Below, one piece after another: positions 45,254 to 53,471 of a stretch of DNA of 64,000 bases (its first letter is position 1; each line of letters begins with the position of its first letter). The DNA is taken from positions 1-64,000 of the forward strand of contig DVJZ01000048.1 in NCBI GenBank assembly GCA_018716385.1, in the 5' to 3' direction. The notes under the pieces were generated by a model, which ran no database searches, was not told the origin of the DNA, and worked only from the letters and a program-made list of their open reading frames with translations. The stretch comes from Candidatus Enterenecus merdae. GTDB taxonomy: Bacteria; Bacillota; Clostridia; Oscillospirales; Oscillospiraceae. The position numbers and the translations under genes are program-made.

Positions 45254-46081
45254 CTACCCCACCCGGGTCAGCTCCCCGGTCACCGCGTTCAGATAGTAGT
45301 CGGCGGTGTCGCTGTCAATCCGCCAAGCAGGCGTGAGGGAGGCCGAGCCGGAAAAGGACTGGGCCATCAGGTAGCCAGGCTGCATGGCGGTGATCCGGGA
45401 GCAGACCTCCCCGCCGCGCACCACGGCGTCCAAGAAGCGGAGCAGGGCGGTGGGCAGGGTGATGGTCTGCCCCTGGCCTGTCCCCTGGCCGGGGGCGGCC
45501 GCCAGCAGGGTGCCCTCCAGCCCGGTCAGCCGCCCCTGCTCATAGGTGAAAACCACCTGGCAGGAGAAGAGGGGCTGCCCCTGCCACAGCTGGTAAAAAC
45601 ATACCGTCCCTGTCCCCCGGTCCAGCTGGGCGTCGGACTGCCGGGCCTCCACGCCCATGTCCCCCAACAGGTCCGCAGCCTGGGCCTGGGGATCCTGGGT
45701 GTGCCAGGACACGTCCGGGTTCAGCTGGGCGGTGAGCACACCGCCTGCCCGGATGCTCACCTGCCCCCGGCTGCCCAGGTAGCGATACAGGCCGCCCCCC
45801 TGGTTCTCCGGCTCTACCTCTTCCCCCAGCAGGGCTGCGGCCAACGCCCCCTCCCGCTCCAGGTCCCGTTCCACCAACTGGGCATAGAGCCCTTGGGCGC
45901 TGCCCAGCGCCTGGGTCTCCACCTGGATTCCGTTTTGCTCCAGCACCCCGATGGCCTGGGTGAGGGCAGCATCCTGATAACGTCGGCTCTCCCCCTGCCG
46001 CATCCCAACCAGCACCAACAGGAAGGCGTTGACCAGCAGGAGCAGCAGGATCATGATGTTTTTCACTTTGCTCCAAGCCAT
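45254..46081 (-). CDS. yycI: YycI-like regulator of WalK
   Basis: The 275-residue protein has a single N-terminal membrane helix (VKNIMILLLLLVNAFLLVLV) and an extracytoplasmic part made of two alpha/beta repeats (YPEP-like folds), ending with TADYYLNAVTGELTRVG, a segment typical of YycI and YycH C-terminal domains. With YycH it forms a membrane complex that restrains or adjusts the WalK kinase. It is the last gene of the operon walK-yycH-yycI. Sequence similarity in this family is low, so the call rests on topology and order. Confidence 0.85.
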   Translation of the reverse strand: MAWSKVKNIMILLLLLVNAFLLVLVGMRQGESRRYQDAALTQAIGVLEQNGIQVETQALGSAQGLYAQLVERDLEREGALAAALLGEEVEPENQGGGLYRYLGSRGQVSIRAGGVLTAQLNPDVSWHTQDPQAQAADLLGDMGVEARQSDAQLDRGTGTVCFYQLWQGQPLFSCQVVFTYEQGRLTGLEGTLLAAAPGQGTGQGQTITLPTALLRFLDAVVRGGEVCSRITAMQPGYLMAQSFSGSASLTPAWRIDSDTADYYLNAVTGELTRVG

Positions 46082-46132
46082 GCCCGTCCCTCCCCCGCGC
46101 CGTGCCCGGCGCCTTACATTCCATTTCCAGCC

Positions 46133-47401
46133 CTACTGCGCCACCCACAGAGGGGAGAGCGTTCCCTCCCCCTGATCCCGGTACTGTACCACCAGTTCCC
46201 GGCTGTGCTGGGTCAGGGCGGGCAGCAGCGCCGCCGCCCGCTCCACAGGCAGCAGGAGTGCCTGCTCCTCCGTGGCGGTGTAGCTGCGCAGGTGCAGGGT
46301 GAACTGGGCCACATAGTCCTCCTGGATCAGGAACTGGGCCGCCCAACCCTCGTCGTACAGCCACACCGAGCTGCCGTTGAGTTGATAGCCGAACTGGATC
46401 AACCAGCCCTCCTCGGTCTGACGGGCGGAGATGAGGTGGAGCCTGGCCTCGCCGCAGTAGGCTCCCAGGGTGGCCTGGGCCATCTGGCGCACCGTCTCGA
46501 TCCCCTCGGCCAAAGTGGGTTGCTCCCCACTGTGGGCCACATGGTACTTCCCCTCTTGGCCCGCCCGGTAAAGCACCGTACCGTCCTCCTGCACCTCCAG
46601 CCGGCTCTCCCCCTCCAGGAAGGCTTGGCCGCCGCTGATGGCCGTGCGGTTCTGCCCGTTAAAGGACAGCGCCTCCAGCAGTTGCGACAAATCCCCGTTG
46701 CCGGCCATGGGATTGGCAGCGCGGTACACCCCCCCTCCCGTGTGCTCGGTGAGCAAGGTGTAGGGATCCAGCAGCTGAGCCAGCTGTTCAGACTCAAAGG
46801 CAAAGCGGGCCCCGTTCTCCTGCACCCCCTCCACCACCGGCTCCAGGTGCAGGGAGGCGGACAGCTGGGTCAGGCACCGGAAGAATCTCCCTGACGTCTC
46901 CTGATAGCTCAGGCACACCCGGTTGTCCTCCCCCTGGACCAGCGCGATCCGCCTGGCCGCGCCGGGCAGGTCGCACTGCCCCTCAGGCTGCAGCCAGCCG
47001 CCCAAGGCGGACAGGGGGATCTGGCCGGAGAAATCAAAATAGAGACCCACCTGCTGCAAGTCATCCTGCCAGTACTGCTGATCGATCTCCTGGAACTGCT
47101 CCGCAGAGCTCAGCGCCTCCCCCAGAAGCGGGCCGGCCTGAGCGAACAGCCGGTCTACCTCCACCTGGTCATACTGCACCCCGTACCGGCCCTGGCCGGT
47201 GTTGACCGCCAGGCGGGAGGGATAGGCCGCTGCCGTCAGGGTGACGTCTGCTCGCTCCTCCCGCACCCCGGAGCTGCCTTGGGCCAACAGGCCGCTGTCT
47301 TGAACCAAGGGGGTCATGGTCAGCAGGTATAGCGCGGACAGGCCCAGGACCACGATGGCCGCATCCTTGCCCCACTCCAGCCACCGCCGCTTAGCTCCCA
47401 T
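46133..47401 (-). CDS. yycH: YycH-like regulator of WalK
   Basis: The 422-residue protein has one N-terminal membrane helix (DAAIVVLGLSALYLLTMTPLV) and a large outside part. YycH proteins sense an extracytoplasmic signal and contact the transmembrane helices of WalK. ATG at 47401 overlaps the end of walK by 11 bases, as in other walRK operons. yycI follows after 51 bases. Identification is by gene order, size and topology; no enzymatic motif is present. Confidence 0.86.
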   Translation of the reverse strand: MGAKRRWLEWGKDAAIVVLGLSALYLLTMTPLVQDSGLLAQGSSGVREERADVTLTAAAYPSRLAVNTGQGRYGVQYDQVEVDRLFAQAGPLLGEALSSAEQFQEIDQQYWQDDLQQVGLYFDFSGQIPLSALGGWLQPEGQCDLPGAARRIALVQGEDNRVCLSYQETSGRFFRCLTQLSASLHLEPVVEGVQENGARFAFESEQLAQLLDPYTLLTEHTGGGVYRAANPMAGNGDLSQLLEALSFNGQNRTAISGGQAFLEGESRLEVQEDGTVLYRAGQEGKYHVAHSGEQPTLAEGIETVRQMAQATLGAYCGEARLHLISARQTEEGWLIQFGYQLNGSSVWLYDEGWAAQFLIQEDYVAQFTLHLRSYTATEEQALLLPVERAAALLPALTQHSRELVVQYRDQGEGTLSPLWVAQ

Positions 47402-49175
47402 GGCTGTCCTCCTTCCGAGGGCCATCCACGGGCAGCTCCAACCGGATGGTCAATCCTGGACCCTGCTTGTCCACCAGGTACAGATCCCCCTCGTGCAGCT
47501 GGGCGATCTCCTTGGCGATGGACAGTCCCAGCCCCGTTCCTCCCGACTGGCGGGAGCGGGCCTTGTCCACCCGGTAGAACCGCTCGAAGATCCGCTCCCG
47601 GTCGGTGGGCGGAATGCCGATCCCGTTGTCGTCCACCTCCATCCACACCCGCCCTTCCCGGACGCCGGCGGACAGGGTGATGGTCCCCCCGTCAGGGGTG
47701 TACTTGATGGCATTGGAAACGATGTTCATCATTACCTGCATCACCCGCTCCTGGTCAGCCAGCACTTCAGGCAGTTTGTCCGGCAGCTCCAGGCGGACGG
47801 TGTGGGCGTGCTTCTGCGCGTCCAGGATTACCGCCTGATAGGTGTCCTGTACCGCCTCGGCAAAGGGGAAGCGGGCCAGGTGCAGCTCGCTGCGTCCGGA
47901 GTCAAACCGGGACAGGGTGAGCAGATCCTGGACGATGTGTGTCATCCGGTCCGTCTCGTTGAGGATCACCGTCAAAAAGTTTTTCGCCGTCTCCGCTGGC
48001 ATGTCCCCCAGCCCCTCCTCCAGGGTCTCGGCATAACTGCGGATGTTGGTCAGAGGGGTGCGCAGCTCATGGGAGACGTTGGCCACAAAGTCCTTGCGGG
48101 TCTGCTCGGCGGCCCGCTGTTCGGTGACGTCATGGATAAGCACCAGCACCCCCCCCTGGTCCCCCCGGGCAAAGGGGGCCAGCAGCAGCTCCAAGCAGCG
48201 GCCGGCTACCATCCGCTCGGCGGACAGATGCCCGTCCACCTGCTCCACCTCCTCCAGGGGGAACAGATCGCCAAACAGCTGCCCGTAGCTGTCCTGCTGG
48301 GTGAAGGCCCGCCGGAGCATCCGGCTGGCGGCCGGGTTGGTATGGATGACCTTGCCCTCCCGGTCAAAGGCCACCACCCCGTCGGCCATATGCAGGAAGA
48401 GGGTGTCCAGCTTGTTGCGCTCGTTGCGCACGGCAGCGATGGTGTTCTGAAGCTGTCCGGCCATGGAGTTGAAACTTTCGGTGAGCTGCCCGATCTCATC
48501 CCGGGAGGTCACCTCCAGCTTTTTGGAAAAGTCGCCGGCGGCCACCTCCTGCAGCCCATCGGTCAGCCGCTGCAAGGGGGTGACCATGGTCTTGGACAGC
48601 AGGAAGGACAGCAGGATGGAAATGACCAGCCCCAAGGCCAGCGCCTCCAGAATGAGGGGGAACATCTCTCCGTTCAGGCTGCGCACCGTCTCCCGGTTGT
48701 CCAGGATGTAGATCACATAGGACTGCTCCCCCCGGCGGATGGGCACGGCGGCATCCATGTAATCGGCGGCCGCATCGCTCTCCAGCCCCACCTCCCCCAG
48801 CAAAGCGGCGGAGATATTTGGCGTGATCTGCACCCCTCCCTCCGGCTCCTGGGCGGATCCGGCCAGGAACCGACCGGTCACCCCGTCCAGCACGTAGTAG
48901 TTCCGGTTGCGCCCGTCCACACCCAGCACGCCCACATAGGCGGCCAGCACCTCGTCTAGCATCGCCGCTCCGTCCGTCTCTCCCTGAGTGGGGATCTGCA
49001 GGTCCTGGAGAAAGTCGACGTTATCCTCCCCAAAGGCGGAGGCAATCTGGCGGTAGAAGTCGTTGATGTAGTAGCCGGTGACCGAGTTCATCAGGAAGGC
49101 GCCCACCACCGTCATCAGGGAGACGATGAGCAGCACCATGATGAGCACCAGCTTCATGTGCAGGCTGCGGCGCAT
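47391..49175 (-). CDS. walK: Cell-wall stress sensor histidine kinase WalK
   Basis: The 594-residue kinase has two membrane helices (about 7-28 and 180-200) flanking an extracytoplasmic sensor domain, a HAMP linker (TPLQRLTDGLQEVAAGDF), a PAS domain (LDTLFLHMADGVVAFDREGK, in part), the phospho-acceptor helix with VSHELRTPLTNIRSY, and the ATP-binding N, G1 and G2 boxes (NIVSNAIKYT, DNGIGIPP, GTGLGLSIAKEI). WalK controls peptidoglycan hydrolases and is essential in most Firmicutes. I start at ATG 49175 with AAGGAGGTG upstream. Its partner walR lies 1.5 kb upstream, separated by a repeat-flanked acetyltransferase gene. Confidence 0.93.
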   Translation of the reverse strand: MRRSLHMKLVLIMVLLIVSLMTVVGAFLMNSVTGYYINDFYRQIASAFGEDNVDFLQDLQIPTQGETDGAAMLDEVLAAYVGVLGVDGRNRNYYVLDGVTGRFLAGSAQEPEGGVQITPNISAALLGEVGLESDAAADYMDAAVPIRRGEQSYVIYILDNRETVRSLNGEMFPLILEALALGLVISILLSFLLSKTMVTPLQRLTDGLQEVAAGDFSKKLEVTSRDEIGQLTESFNSMAGQLQNTIAAVRNERNKLDTLFLHMADGVVAFDREGKVIHTNPAASRMLRRAFTQQDSYGQLFGDLFPLEEVEQVDGHLSAERMVAGRCLELLLAPFARGDQGGVLVLIHDVTEQRAAEQTRKDFVANVSHELRTPLTNIRSYAETLEEGLGDMPAETAKNFLTVILNETDRMTHIVQDLLTLSRFDSGRSELHLARFPFAEAVQDTYQAVILDAQKHAHTVRLELPDKLPEVLADQERVMQVMMNIVSNAIKYTPDGGTITLSAGVREGRVWMEVDDNGIGIPPTDRERIFERFYRVDKARSRQSGGTGLGLSIAKEIAQLHEGDLYLVDKQGPGLTIRLELPVDGPRKEDSHGS

Positions 49176-49262
49176 TGGGGGCACCTCCTTGTTTCAGATT
49201 CGCCGGGTCTCGTCCCGGCAGACGGGTTTTTAAGGTCGCCGGTTCTCGCGCCGGCGGGCGAG

Positions 49263-49425
49263 GTACTTTCTCTTACACCAGAGAAAGTACCCAAAGAGCG
49301 TGTCCAGGGGGCGGATCCCCTGGAGACCCCCCGCTTAGTTGAAGTGCCAGCACGGCTTTCCGACGGCAACTTACGACGGCGGGGGCTGTCCCTTCGACGG
49401 CCTCCGGCCTTGTGCCCAGCGGCTT
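49263..49425 (+). repeat. Dispersed repeat, arm 1 (plus orientation)
   Basis: It starts with the hairpin GTACTTTCTC/GAGAAAGTAC (49263-49290) and continues through CCCCGCTTAGTTGAAGTGCC and CGGCTTTCCGACGGC to CGACGGCCTCCGGCCTTG. The same order of segments occurs on the minus strand at 50145-50306. No gene is seen in the whole 49176-49492 gap apart from this. Confidence 0.75.
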
Positions 49426-49492
49426 TCGGCAATCTGGCGCACCCAGGCGGGCGCCTACTGGGGATAAGACTGAAAAAACGGTGGAACGCCGG

Positions 49493-50020
49493 TCACACCG
49501 GCCTGGCAAACTCCAGGCGCACCTCTTTCTTCTCCACGTCCGTCTGGGAGTATGCGGTCAAATCAAATCCGATGAGGGAAAAGCCCAGCTTTCGGTAGAA
49601 GCAGATGGCCGGGTGGTTGCAGTTCTGGGTTTCCAGCACCAGGGCCCGGGCCCCGGCGGCACGGGCTTCTGCCAGCGCCTTTCCCATCAGGGCCGTCCCG
49701 ACACCATCTCGGCGGAAACGCTCCGCCACCCACAGGTTGCTCACCCGCATCCGGTTGTTCCACGTCTCGTGGCTCAGCTCCAGGTAGCCCAGTTCCTCCC
49801 CAGCCTCTATTGCGGCAAGTACCCGGGGTTCCTCCAGCCAGGGCTCCAGCAGGGCGTCGGTAAAGGACTTCTCTACCGGGGATGGAAAGGGGCGGCGGTT
49901 CAGGGCAAAGGTGAAGCCGTCTTCCTTCTCCTGACAGTCGATCTCATAGTAATACTCCGTCCGGTAGCGAAAAGTCAGTTCTTTCCCCCGACAGGAGCTG
50001 TCCAGCTGCTTGATTTCCAT
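49493..50020 (-). CDS. GNAT acetyltransferase, streptothricin-acetyltransferase-like
   Basis: The 175-residue protein has the acetyl-CoA loop (motif A) FRRDGVGTALMGKAL and the following LVLETQNCNHPAICFYRKLGF, which resembles the SatA/Sat nourseothricin acetyltransferases (ETQ-x-x-N-x-x-A-x-x-FY-x-K-x-GF). It could modify streptothricin, lysine-like compounds or an unrelated amine. It is preceded by a weak ribosome-binding site (GGAAATG region) and stands alone. Inverted copies of a repeat flank it, and it splits the conserved walR-walK pair, so it probably arrived as a cassette (inference). Confidence 0.85.
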   Translation of the reverse strand: MEIKQLDSSCRGKELTFRYRTEYYYEIDCQEKEDGFTFALNRRPFPSPVEKSFTDALLEPWLEEPRVLAAIEAGEELGYLELSHETWNNRMRVSNLWVAERFRRDGVGTALMGKALAEARAAGARALVLETQNCNHPAICFYRKLGFSLIGFDLTAYSQTDVEKKEVRLEFARPV

Positions 50021-50144
50021 TTCCTGGGCTCCTTTCCGGATCCGTCCCGGCGTCCCGTCGGATGTGTCCTACCGGCGGGACAGCCACTTTTTAACGTTCC
50101 TCCCTGACAGGCGCCTGGAGGGGTGCTGGAAATTCCCGAAAGCA

Positions 50145-50306
50145 TACCAGAACAAGGCCACAGGCCGCCAAAGGGACCTCCCAGGCCGTCGTACGCTGCC
50201 GCCGGAAAGCTGTGCTGGCACCTCTACTGAGCGGGGGGATACCCAAGGGGGGGCCGCCCCCCTCCGGGCGCGTCTTTGGTGACTTTCTGCGCGTACAGAA
50301 AGTCAC
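50145..50306 (-). repeat. Dispersed repeat, arm 2 (minus orientation)
   Basis: Read on the minus strand this begins with the hairpin GTGACTTTCTG/CAGAAAGTCAC (50279-50306) and then matches arm 1 segment by segment: CCCCCCGCTCAGTAGAGGTG, CAGCTTTCCGGCGGC, TACGACGGCCTGGG, GGCGGCCTGTGGCCTTG. Arms 1 and 2 thus form imperfect inverted repeats around the acetyltransferase gene. Confidence 0.75.
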
Positions 50307-50389
50307 CCGCCCGCCGGTGCGGGACCCGGCGACCTTGCCCTCCGGGGCAGCGCCCCAGGTAGGCGCCCCATTGGGGCGTACCAACTGGC

Positions 50390-50475
50390 AACCCTGGTGG
50401 CGCCAGGCCGGAGGCCGCCAAAGGAACCTCCCATCCGTCGAGGTTGCGCGCCGGAAAGCCGCCGCTGCATTTCGA
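50390..50475 (-). repeat. Dispersed repeat, partial third copy
   Basis: The plus strand AGGCCGGAGGCCGCCAAAGG, CCTCCCATCCGTCGAGG and GCCGGAAAGCCGCC repeat in order the segments found at 50158-50200, in the same orientation as arm 2. The stretch 50307-50389 between them is GC-rich and shows nothing. Confidence 0.65.
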
Positions 50476-50504
50476 CTGAAGTCCCCATAGCCCTTATCAG
50501 GGTT

Positions 50505-50577
50505 TCTTAAGGGGAAAATCCTGCGTGCGTGGGGCGTCCTTTGCCCCTAAGCTAAGCCGGATTTTCATCCCTTAAGG
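50505..50577 (-). terminator. Long hairpin after walR
   Basis: CTTAAGGGGAAAATCC pairs with GGATTTTCATCCCTTAAG across a 38-base loop. It lies downstream of walR and could end its transcript, in which case walK would need another promoter. Confidence 0.45.
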
Positions 50578-50586
50578 GTGTCTTTG

Positions 50587-50614
50587 CCTACTTTCTGCAC
50601 AAGCAGAAAGTAGG
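50587..50614. repeat. Palindrome of the same repeat family
   Basis: CCTACTTTCTGC and GCAGAAAGTAGG, 4-base loop; the same TACTTTCT/AGAAAGTA core as the hairpins at 49263 and 50279. It lies 31 bases after the walR stop. Confidence 0.8.
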
Positions 50615-50645
50615 TCGCCCTCCCGGGGGAAACCGGGGCTCCCCC

Positions 50646-51335
50646 TCAGGCCCCAAACGCGTACCCCAATCCCCGTCGGGTCAGGATAAACTTCGGATCG
50701 GCGGGATCGTCCTCGATCTTCTCCCGCAGGCGGCGGATGGCCACATCCACCGCCCGCACGTCCCCCACGTAGCCCTCGTAGTTCCATACCTGCTCCATCA
50801 GCGCCTCCCGGGAGAGCACCTGACCCCGGTGGGCGGCCAGGGTTCGCACCAGCTCATACTCCCGCTGGGACAGCTCCAGGGGGCTGCCGTCCTTGCTGAC
50901 GGTCATGGCCTGCTCGTCCACCGTGATGCGCCCCACCTCCAACCGGTGGGCAGCAGGGGCGTGGGCCATGGCACTGCGCCGGATGTTGGCCTTCACCCGG
51001 GCCAATAGCTCCCGCATAGAGAAGGGCTTGGTGATGTAGTCGTCCGCCCCCAGTTCCAGCCCCAGCACCTTGTCCGTCTCCTCCTCCCGGGCGGTGAGCA
51101 TAATCACGGGGGTGGCCCGCCCCTCGGCCCGCAGCCGGCGGCACACCTCAAAGCCGTCCAGTTTGGGCAGCATCAGATCCAGCAGCACCAGGTCCGGATC
51201 CCGCTCCAGAGCCAGCTGTAGCCCCGCCGCTCCGTCCCGGGCCTCCAGCGTGTCATACCCCTCCCGGCGCAGGTTGAACACCAGGATGTCCACGATGTTC
51301 CCCTCGTCCTCCACCACTAAAATACGCTTACCCAT
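50646..51335 (-). CDS. walR: Response regulator WalR
   Basis: The 229-residue OmpR-type regulator has the receiver domain (ILVVEDEGNIVDILVFNL; phospho-acceptor D in LVLLDLMLPKLDG; K in DYITKPFSM) and the winged helix (LSQREYELVRTLAAHRG, then VDVAIRRLREKIED and RGLGYAF). WalR controls autolysin and wall-remodelling genes. ATG at 51335 overlaps the NUDIX gene by 8 bases, so both share a transcript. The longer frame is a shadow of the NUDIX gene. The cognate kinase gene lies 1.5 kb downstream beyond an inserted repeat cassette. Confidence 0.94.
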   Translation of the reverse strand: MGKRILVVEDEGNIVDILVFNLRREGYDTLEARDGAAGLQLALERDPDLVLLDLMLPKLDGFEVCRRLRAEGRATPVIMLTAREEETDKVLGLELGADDYITKPFSMRELLARVKANIRRSAMAHAPAAHRLEVGRITVDEQAMTVSKDGSPLELSQREYELVRTLAAHRGQVLSREALMEQVWNYEGYVGDVRAVDVAIRRLREKIEDDPADPKFILTRRGLGYAFGA

Positions 51336-51876
51336 TTCTCTCACGCTCCAGCACACGGCAGGCCCGCAGAATGGCCGCCACCGTTTTGCAGTCCTCCAGG
51401 CGGCCGTCCCCCGCCATGTCCGCCGCCTGTGCCAGCGGCAGCTTGACCACCTCCAAAAACTCGTCCTCATCAGGATGGCTCTGTCCCAGCTCCAGCTCCC
51501 GGGCCAGGTAGACATACTGGCGCTCGTCACAAAAGCCGGGGGTGGGCAGCAGCTGCCCCATTTCCGTCCACCTCCCGGCCCGGGCGCCGATCTCTTCCTC
51601 CAGCTCTCTCTGGGCTGCGGGCAGGGGCTGTTCCCCGGGCTCCAGCTTGCCCGCAGGCACCTCCAGCAGGGCCTTGCCATAAGGATAGCGGTACTGGCGC
51701 ACCAGGTAGACGTTCCCTTGGCTGTCCACCGGTACCACCACCACTGCGCCCGGGTGCCGGACCACCTCCCGCCAGGCCGGGGCGCCGTTGGCCAGCTCCA
51801 CCGTGTCGTAGTACACCTTCAGCAGCTTCCCGTCGTAGACCAACCGGCTGCTCCGGGTCCGCTCCGTCAGCTCCAT
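51328..51876 (-). CDS. NUDIX hydrolase, ADP-ribose pyrophosphatase type
   Basis: The 182-residue protein has the NUDIX box G-x5-E-x7-R-E-x2-E-E-x-G as GKLEPGEQPLPAAQRELEEE followed by IGA. Flanking YLVRQYRYPYGKALLEVPAG and TPGFCDERQYVYLA are typical of ADP-ribose pyrophosphatases (NudF group). It probably clears ADP-ribose or related nucleotide sugars. I prefer ATG at 51876 with GGAGGTGG upstream, because it gives the normal N-terminus of the family. walR overlaps its end. Why it is coupled with walR is not clear. Confidence 0.9.
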   Translation of the reverse strand: MELTERTRSSRLVYDGKLLKVYYDTVELANGAPAWREVVRHPGAVVVVPVDSQGNVYLVRQYRYPYGKALLEVPAGKLEPGEQPLPAAQRELEEEIGARAGRWTEMGQLLPTPGFCDERQYVYLARELELGQSHPDEDEFLEVVKLPLAQAADMAGDGRLEDCKTVAAILRACRVLERERNG

Positions 51877-51980
51877 GATGGGATCCACCTCCACGCGGTA
51901 TTTTTTCCAGTATACCACACCATTTGGAAAATAGAAAGACGGGAATTGCCTGTCCTCCCAGCTTCTACGGAAAATGGGAA

Positions 51981-52009
51981 TTGTCATTCCCAGGCTGGAG
52001 GGTTATAAT
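51981..52009 (+). promoter_or_regulatory. Sigma-A promoter of the DUF815 gene
   Basis: TTGTCA, a 17-base spacer and TATAAT lie 31 bases before the start. The opposite strand must carry the NUDIX-walR promoter; TATACT near 51912 is a candidate. Confidence 0.7.
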
Positions 52010-52039
52010 GGGGAAAACGCTGCCATGAGGTGACCTGGA

Positions 52040-53236
52040 ATGAACTTCAAGCATATGCTGGCCGCCCTGCAAGGCATCACCGCCTACCAGGACCTGCTGG
52101 AGCAGCCGGTACTCTCCCGCGCTTTGCGCCTGGCCGCCTGCGCCGCCCACGGGGACGGGCTGGGCGGGTTGGCGGCCTACACCAGCCTGTTCTATCAGCT
52201 GCGGCAGGCCGGCCACGAAGGGCTTGGTAGTTGGCTGGCCCAGGCCCTGCGCTGGTCGGAGGGACCCTACCCCCGCCTGTGCCAGGCCGGCGGGCGGGAC
52301 CCCGCCCTGGAGCAAGCCGCCCGGATGGACATCTCCGCCTTTGCCCTGCTGGCCAGCGTGGACTGCGACAAGTGGCTGGCCCGGCTGGCCCAACTGCTGG
52401 ACAACGACTATCAGGGGGTGCTCACCGGCCTGCCCCGCTGGCACGCCGGCGTGCCCTTTTCCTTCGAGGCCCTCACCCAGGCCTATCGTCAGGAGGGGGC
52501 CGGCCTGCTGGCCCGGTACCGGGCTTTCTGCTGGCAAAGTGGCGAGCTCATCCCGGTGCCCCATCCGGACTGCCCCAGTCAGGACGAGCTGCTGGGCTAT
52601 CACCGCCAGCGGGAGCTGGTGGTGCGCAACACCCAGGCCCTGCTGGCCGGCAAGGCGGTGAACGACGTCCTGCTCTATGGAGAGAGCGGCACCGGCAAGT
52701 CCGCCACGGTGAAGAGCCTGCTCACCCTGCCCGGCTCGGAGCAGCTGCGCCTCATCCAGGCCGACAAGCAGGAGCTGGACGGGCTGCCCGCGCTGATCCA
52801 TACCCTGGAAGGGCGGCGGCAGAAGTTCATCCTGTTCATCGATGATCTGGCCTTTGACCAAGACTCCATGGCCTACTCTGTACTCAAGACCATCCTGGAG
52901 GGCGGGGTGGCCCGCCGACCGGACAACGTGGCCATCTACGCCACCTCCAACCGCCGCCACCTGGTGCGCCAGAGCCTGGCCCAGCGGGCCGGGGACGAGG
53001 TGGACCGGGCAGAGGCCATCCGGGAGACCACCTCCCTGGCCGACCGGTTTGGCCTGCGGGTGCTGTTCCAGGGGCTGGACAAAGGGGCGTACCTGGCCCT
53101 GGTGGAGGAACTGGCTGCCCGGCATCAGGTGGGCCTGCCTACCGAAGAACTGCACCGGCAGGCCATCGCCTGGGAGCGGCTCCATGGCGGACAGACCCCC
53201 CGTTCCGCCCTGCAGTTCGTGCGCTCCCTTGTGTGA
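52040..53236 (+). CDS. DUF815 AAA+ ATPase
   Basis: The 398-residue protein has an N-terminal helical region (1-170), then an AAA module with Walker A GESGTGKSATVKSLL, Walker B FILFIDDLAFD, and the sensor-1 asparagine in VAIYATSNRRHLV. The ETTSLADRFGLRVLF segment with its arginine finger is a DUF815 hallmark. DUF815 ATPases are widespread and not well characterised; they look like DnaA/IstB-style helper ATPases. GAGGTGA precedes ATG. It is monocistronic between its promoter and a strong terminator. Confidence 0.9.
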   Translation: MNFKHMLAALQGITAYQDLLEQPVLSRALRLAACAAHGDGLGGLAAYTSLFYQLRQAGHEGLGSWLAQALRWSEGPYPRLCQAGGRDPALEQAARMDISAFALLASVDCDKWLARLAQLLDNDYQGVLTGLPRWHAGVPFSFEALTQAYRQEGAGLLARYRAFCWQSGELIPVPHPDCPSQDELLGYHRQRELVVRNTQALLAGKAVNDVLLYGESGTGKSATVKSLLTLPGSEQLRLIQADKQELDGLPALIHTLEGRRQKFILFIDDLAFDQDSMAYSVLKTILEGGVARRPDNVAIYATSNRRHLVRQSLAQRAGDEVDRAEAIRETTSLADRFGLRVLFQGLDKGAYLALVEELAARHQVGLPTEELHRQAIAWERLHGGQTPRSALQFVRSLV

Positions 53237-53240
53237 GGTG

Positions 53241-53276
53241 GCAAAGGCCGCCGCCCGACTGGGCGGCGGCCTTTGC
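53241..53276. terminator. Terminator of the DUF815 gene
   Basis: GCAAAGGCCGCCGCCC pairs perfectly with its complement across four bases. Confidence 0.9.
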
Positions 53277-53471
53277 ACGGCTTGAACAAGCTCCACAGCA
53301 GGCCTGGACGGGAGGAAACTCCCGGTCAGCCACGGCAGGTTCGGGGACAAACCATCGCCCAGCCTGCAACGCAGCTTCCCCATCAAAAAAGCTTTCCTGT
53401 TTCGGCAGCCGTTCTATCCCTTGGGTGTCAGGGTCAGGGTGCCCCTATGCAGGCGCCCGGCCATTTCCCAA

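Noticed and set aside
49263-50614. CRISPR array
   Set aside because: The repeats are long, few, in both orientations and without regular spacers; no cas genes are seen.
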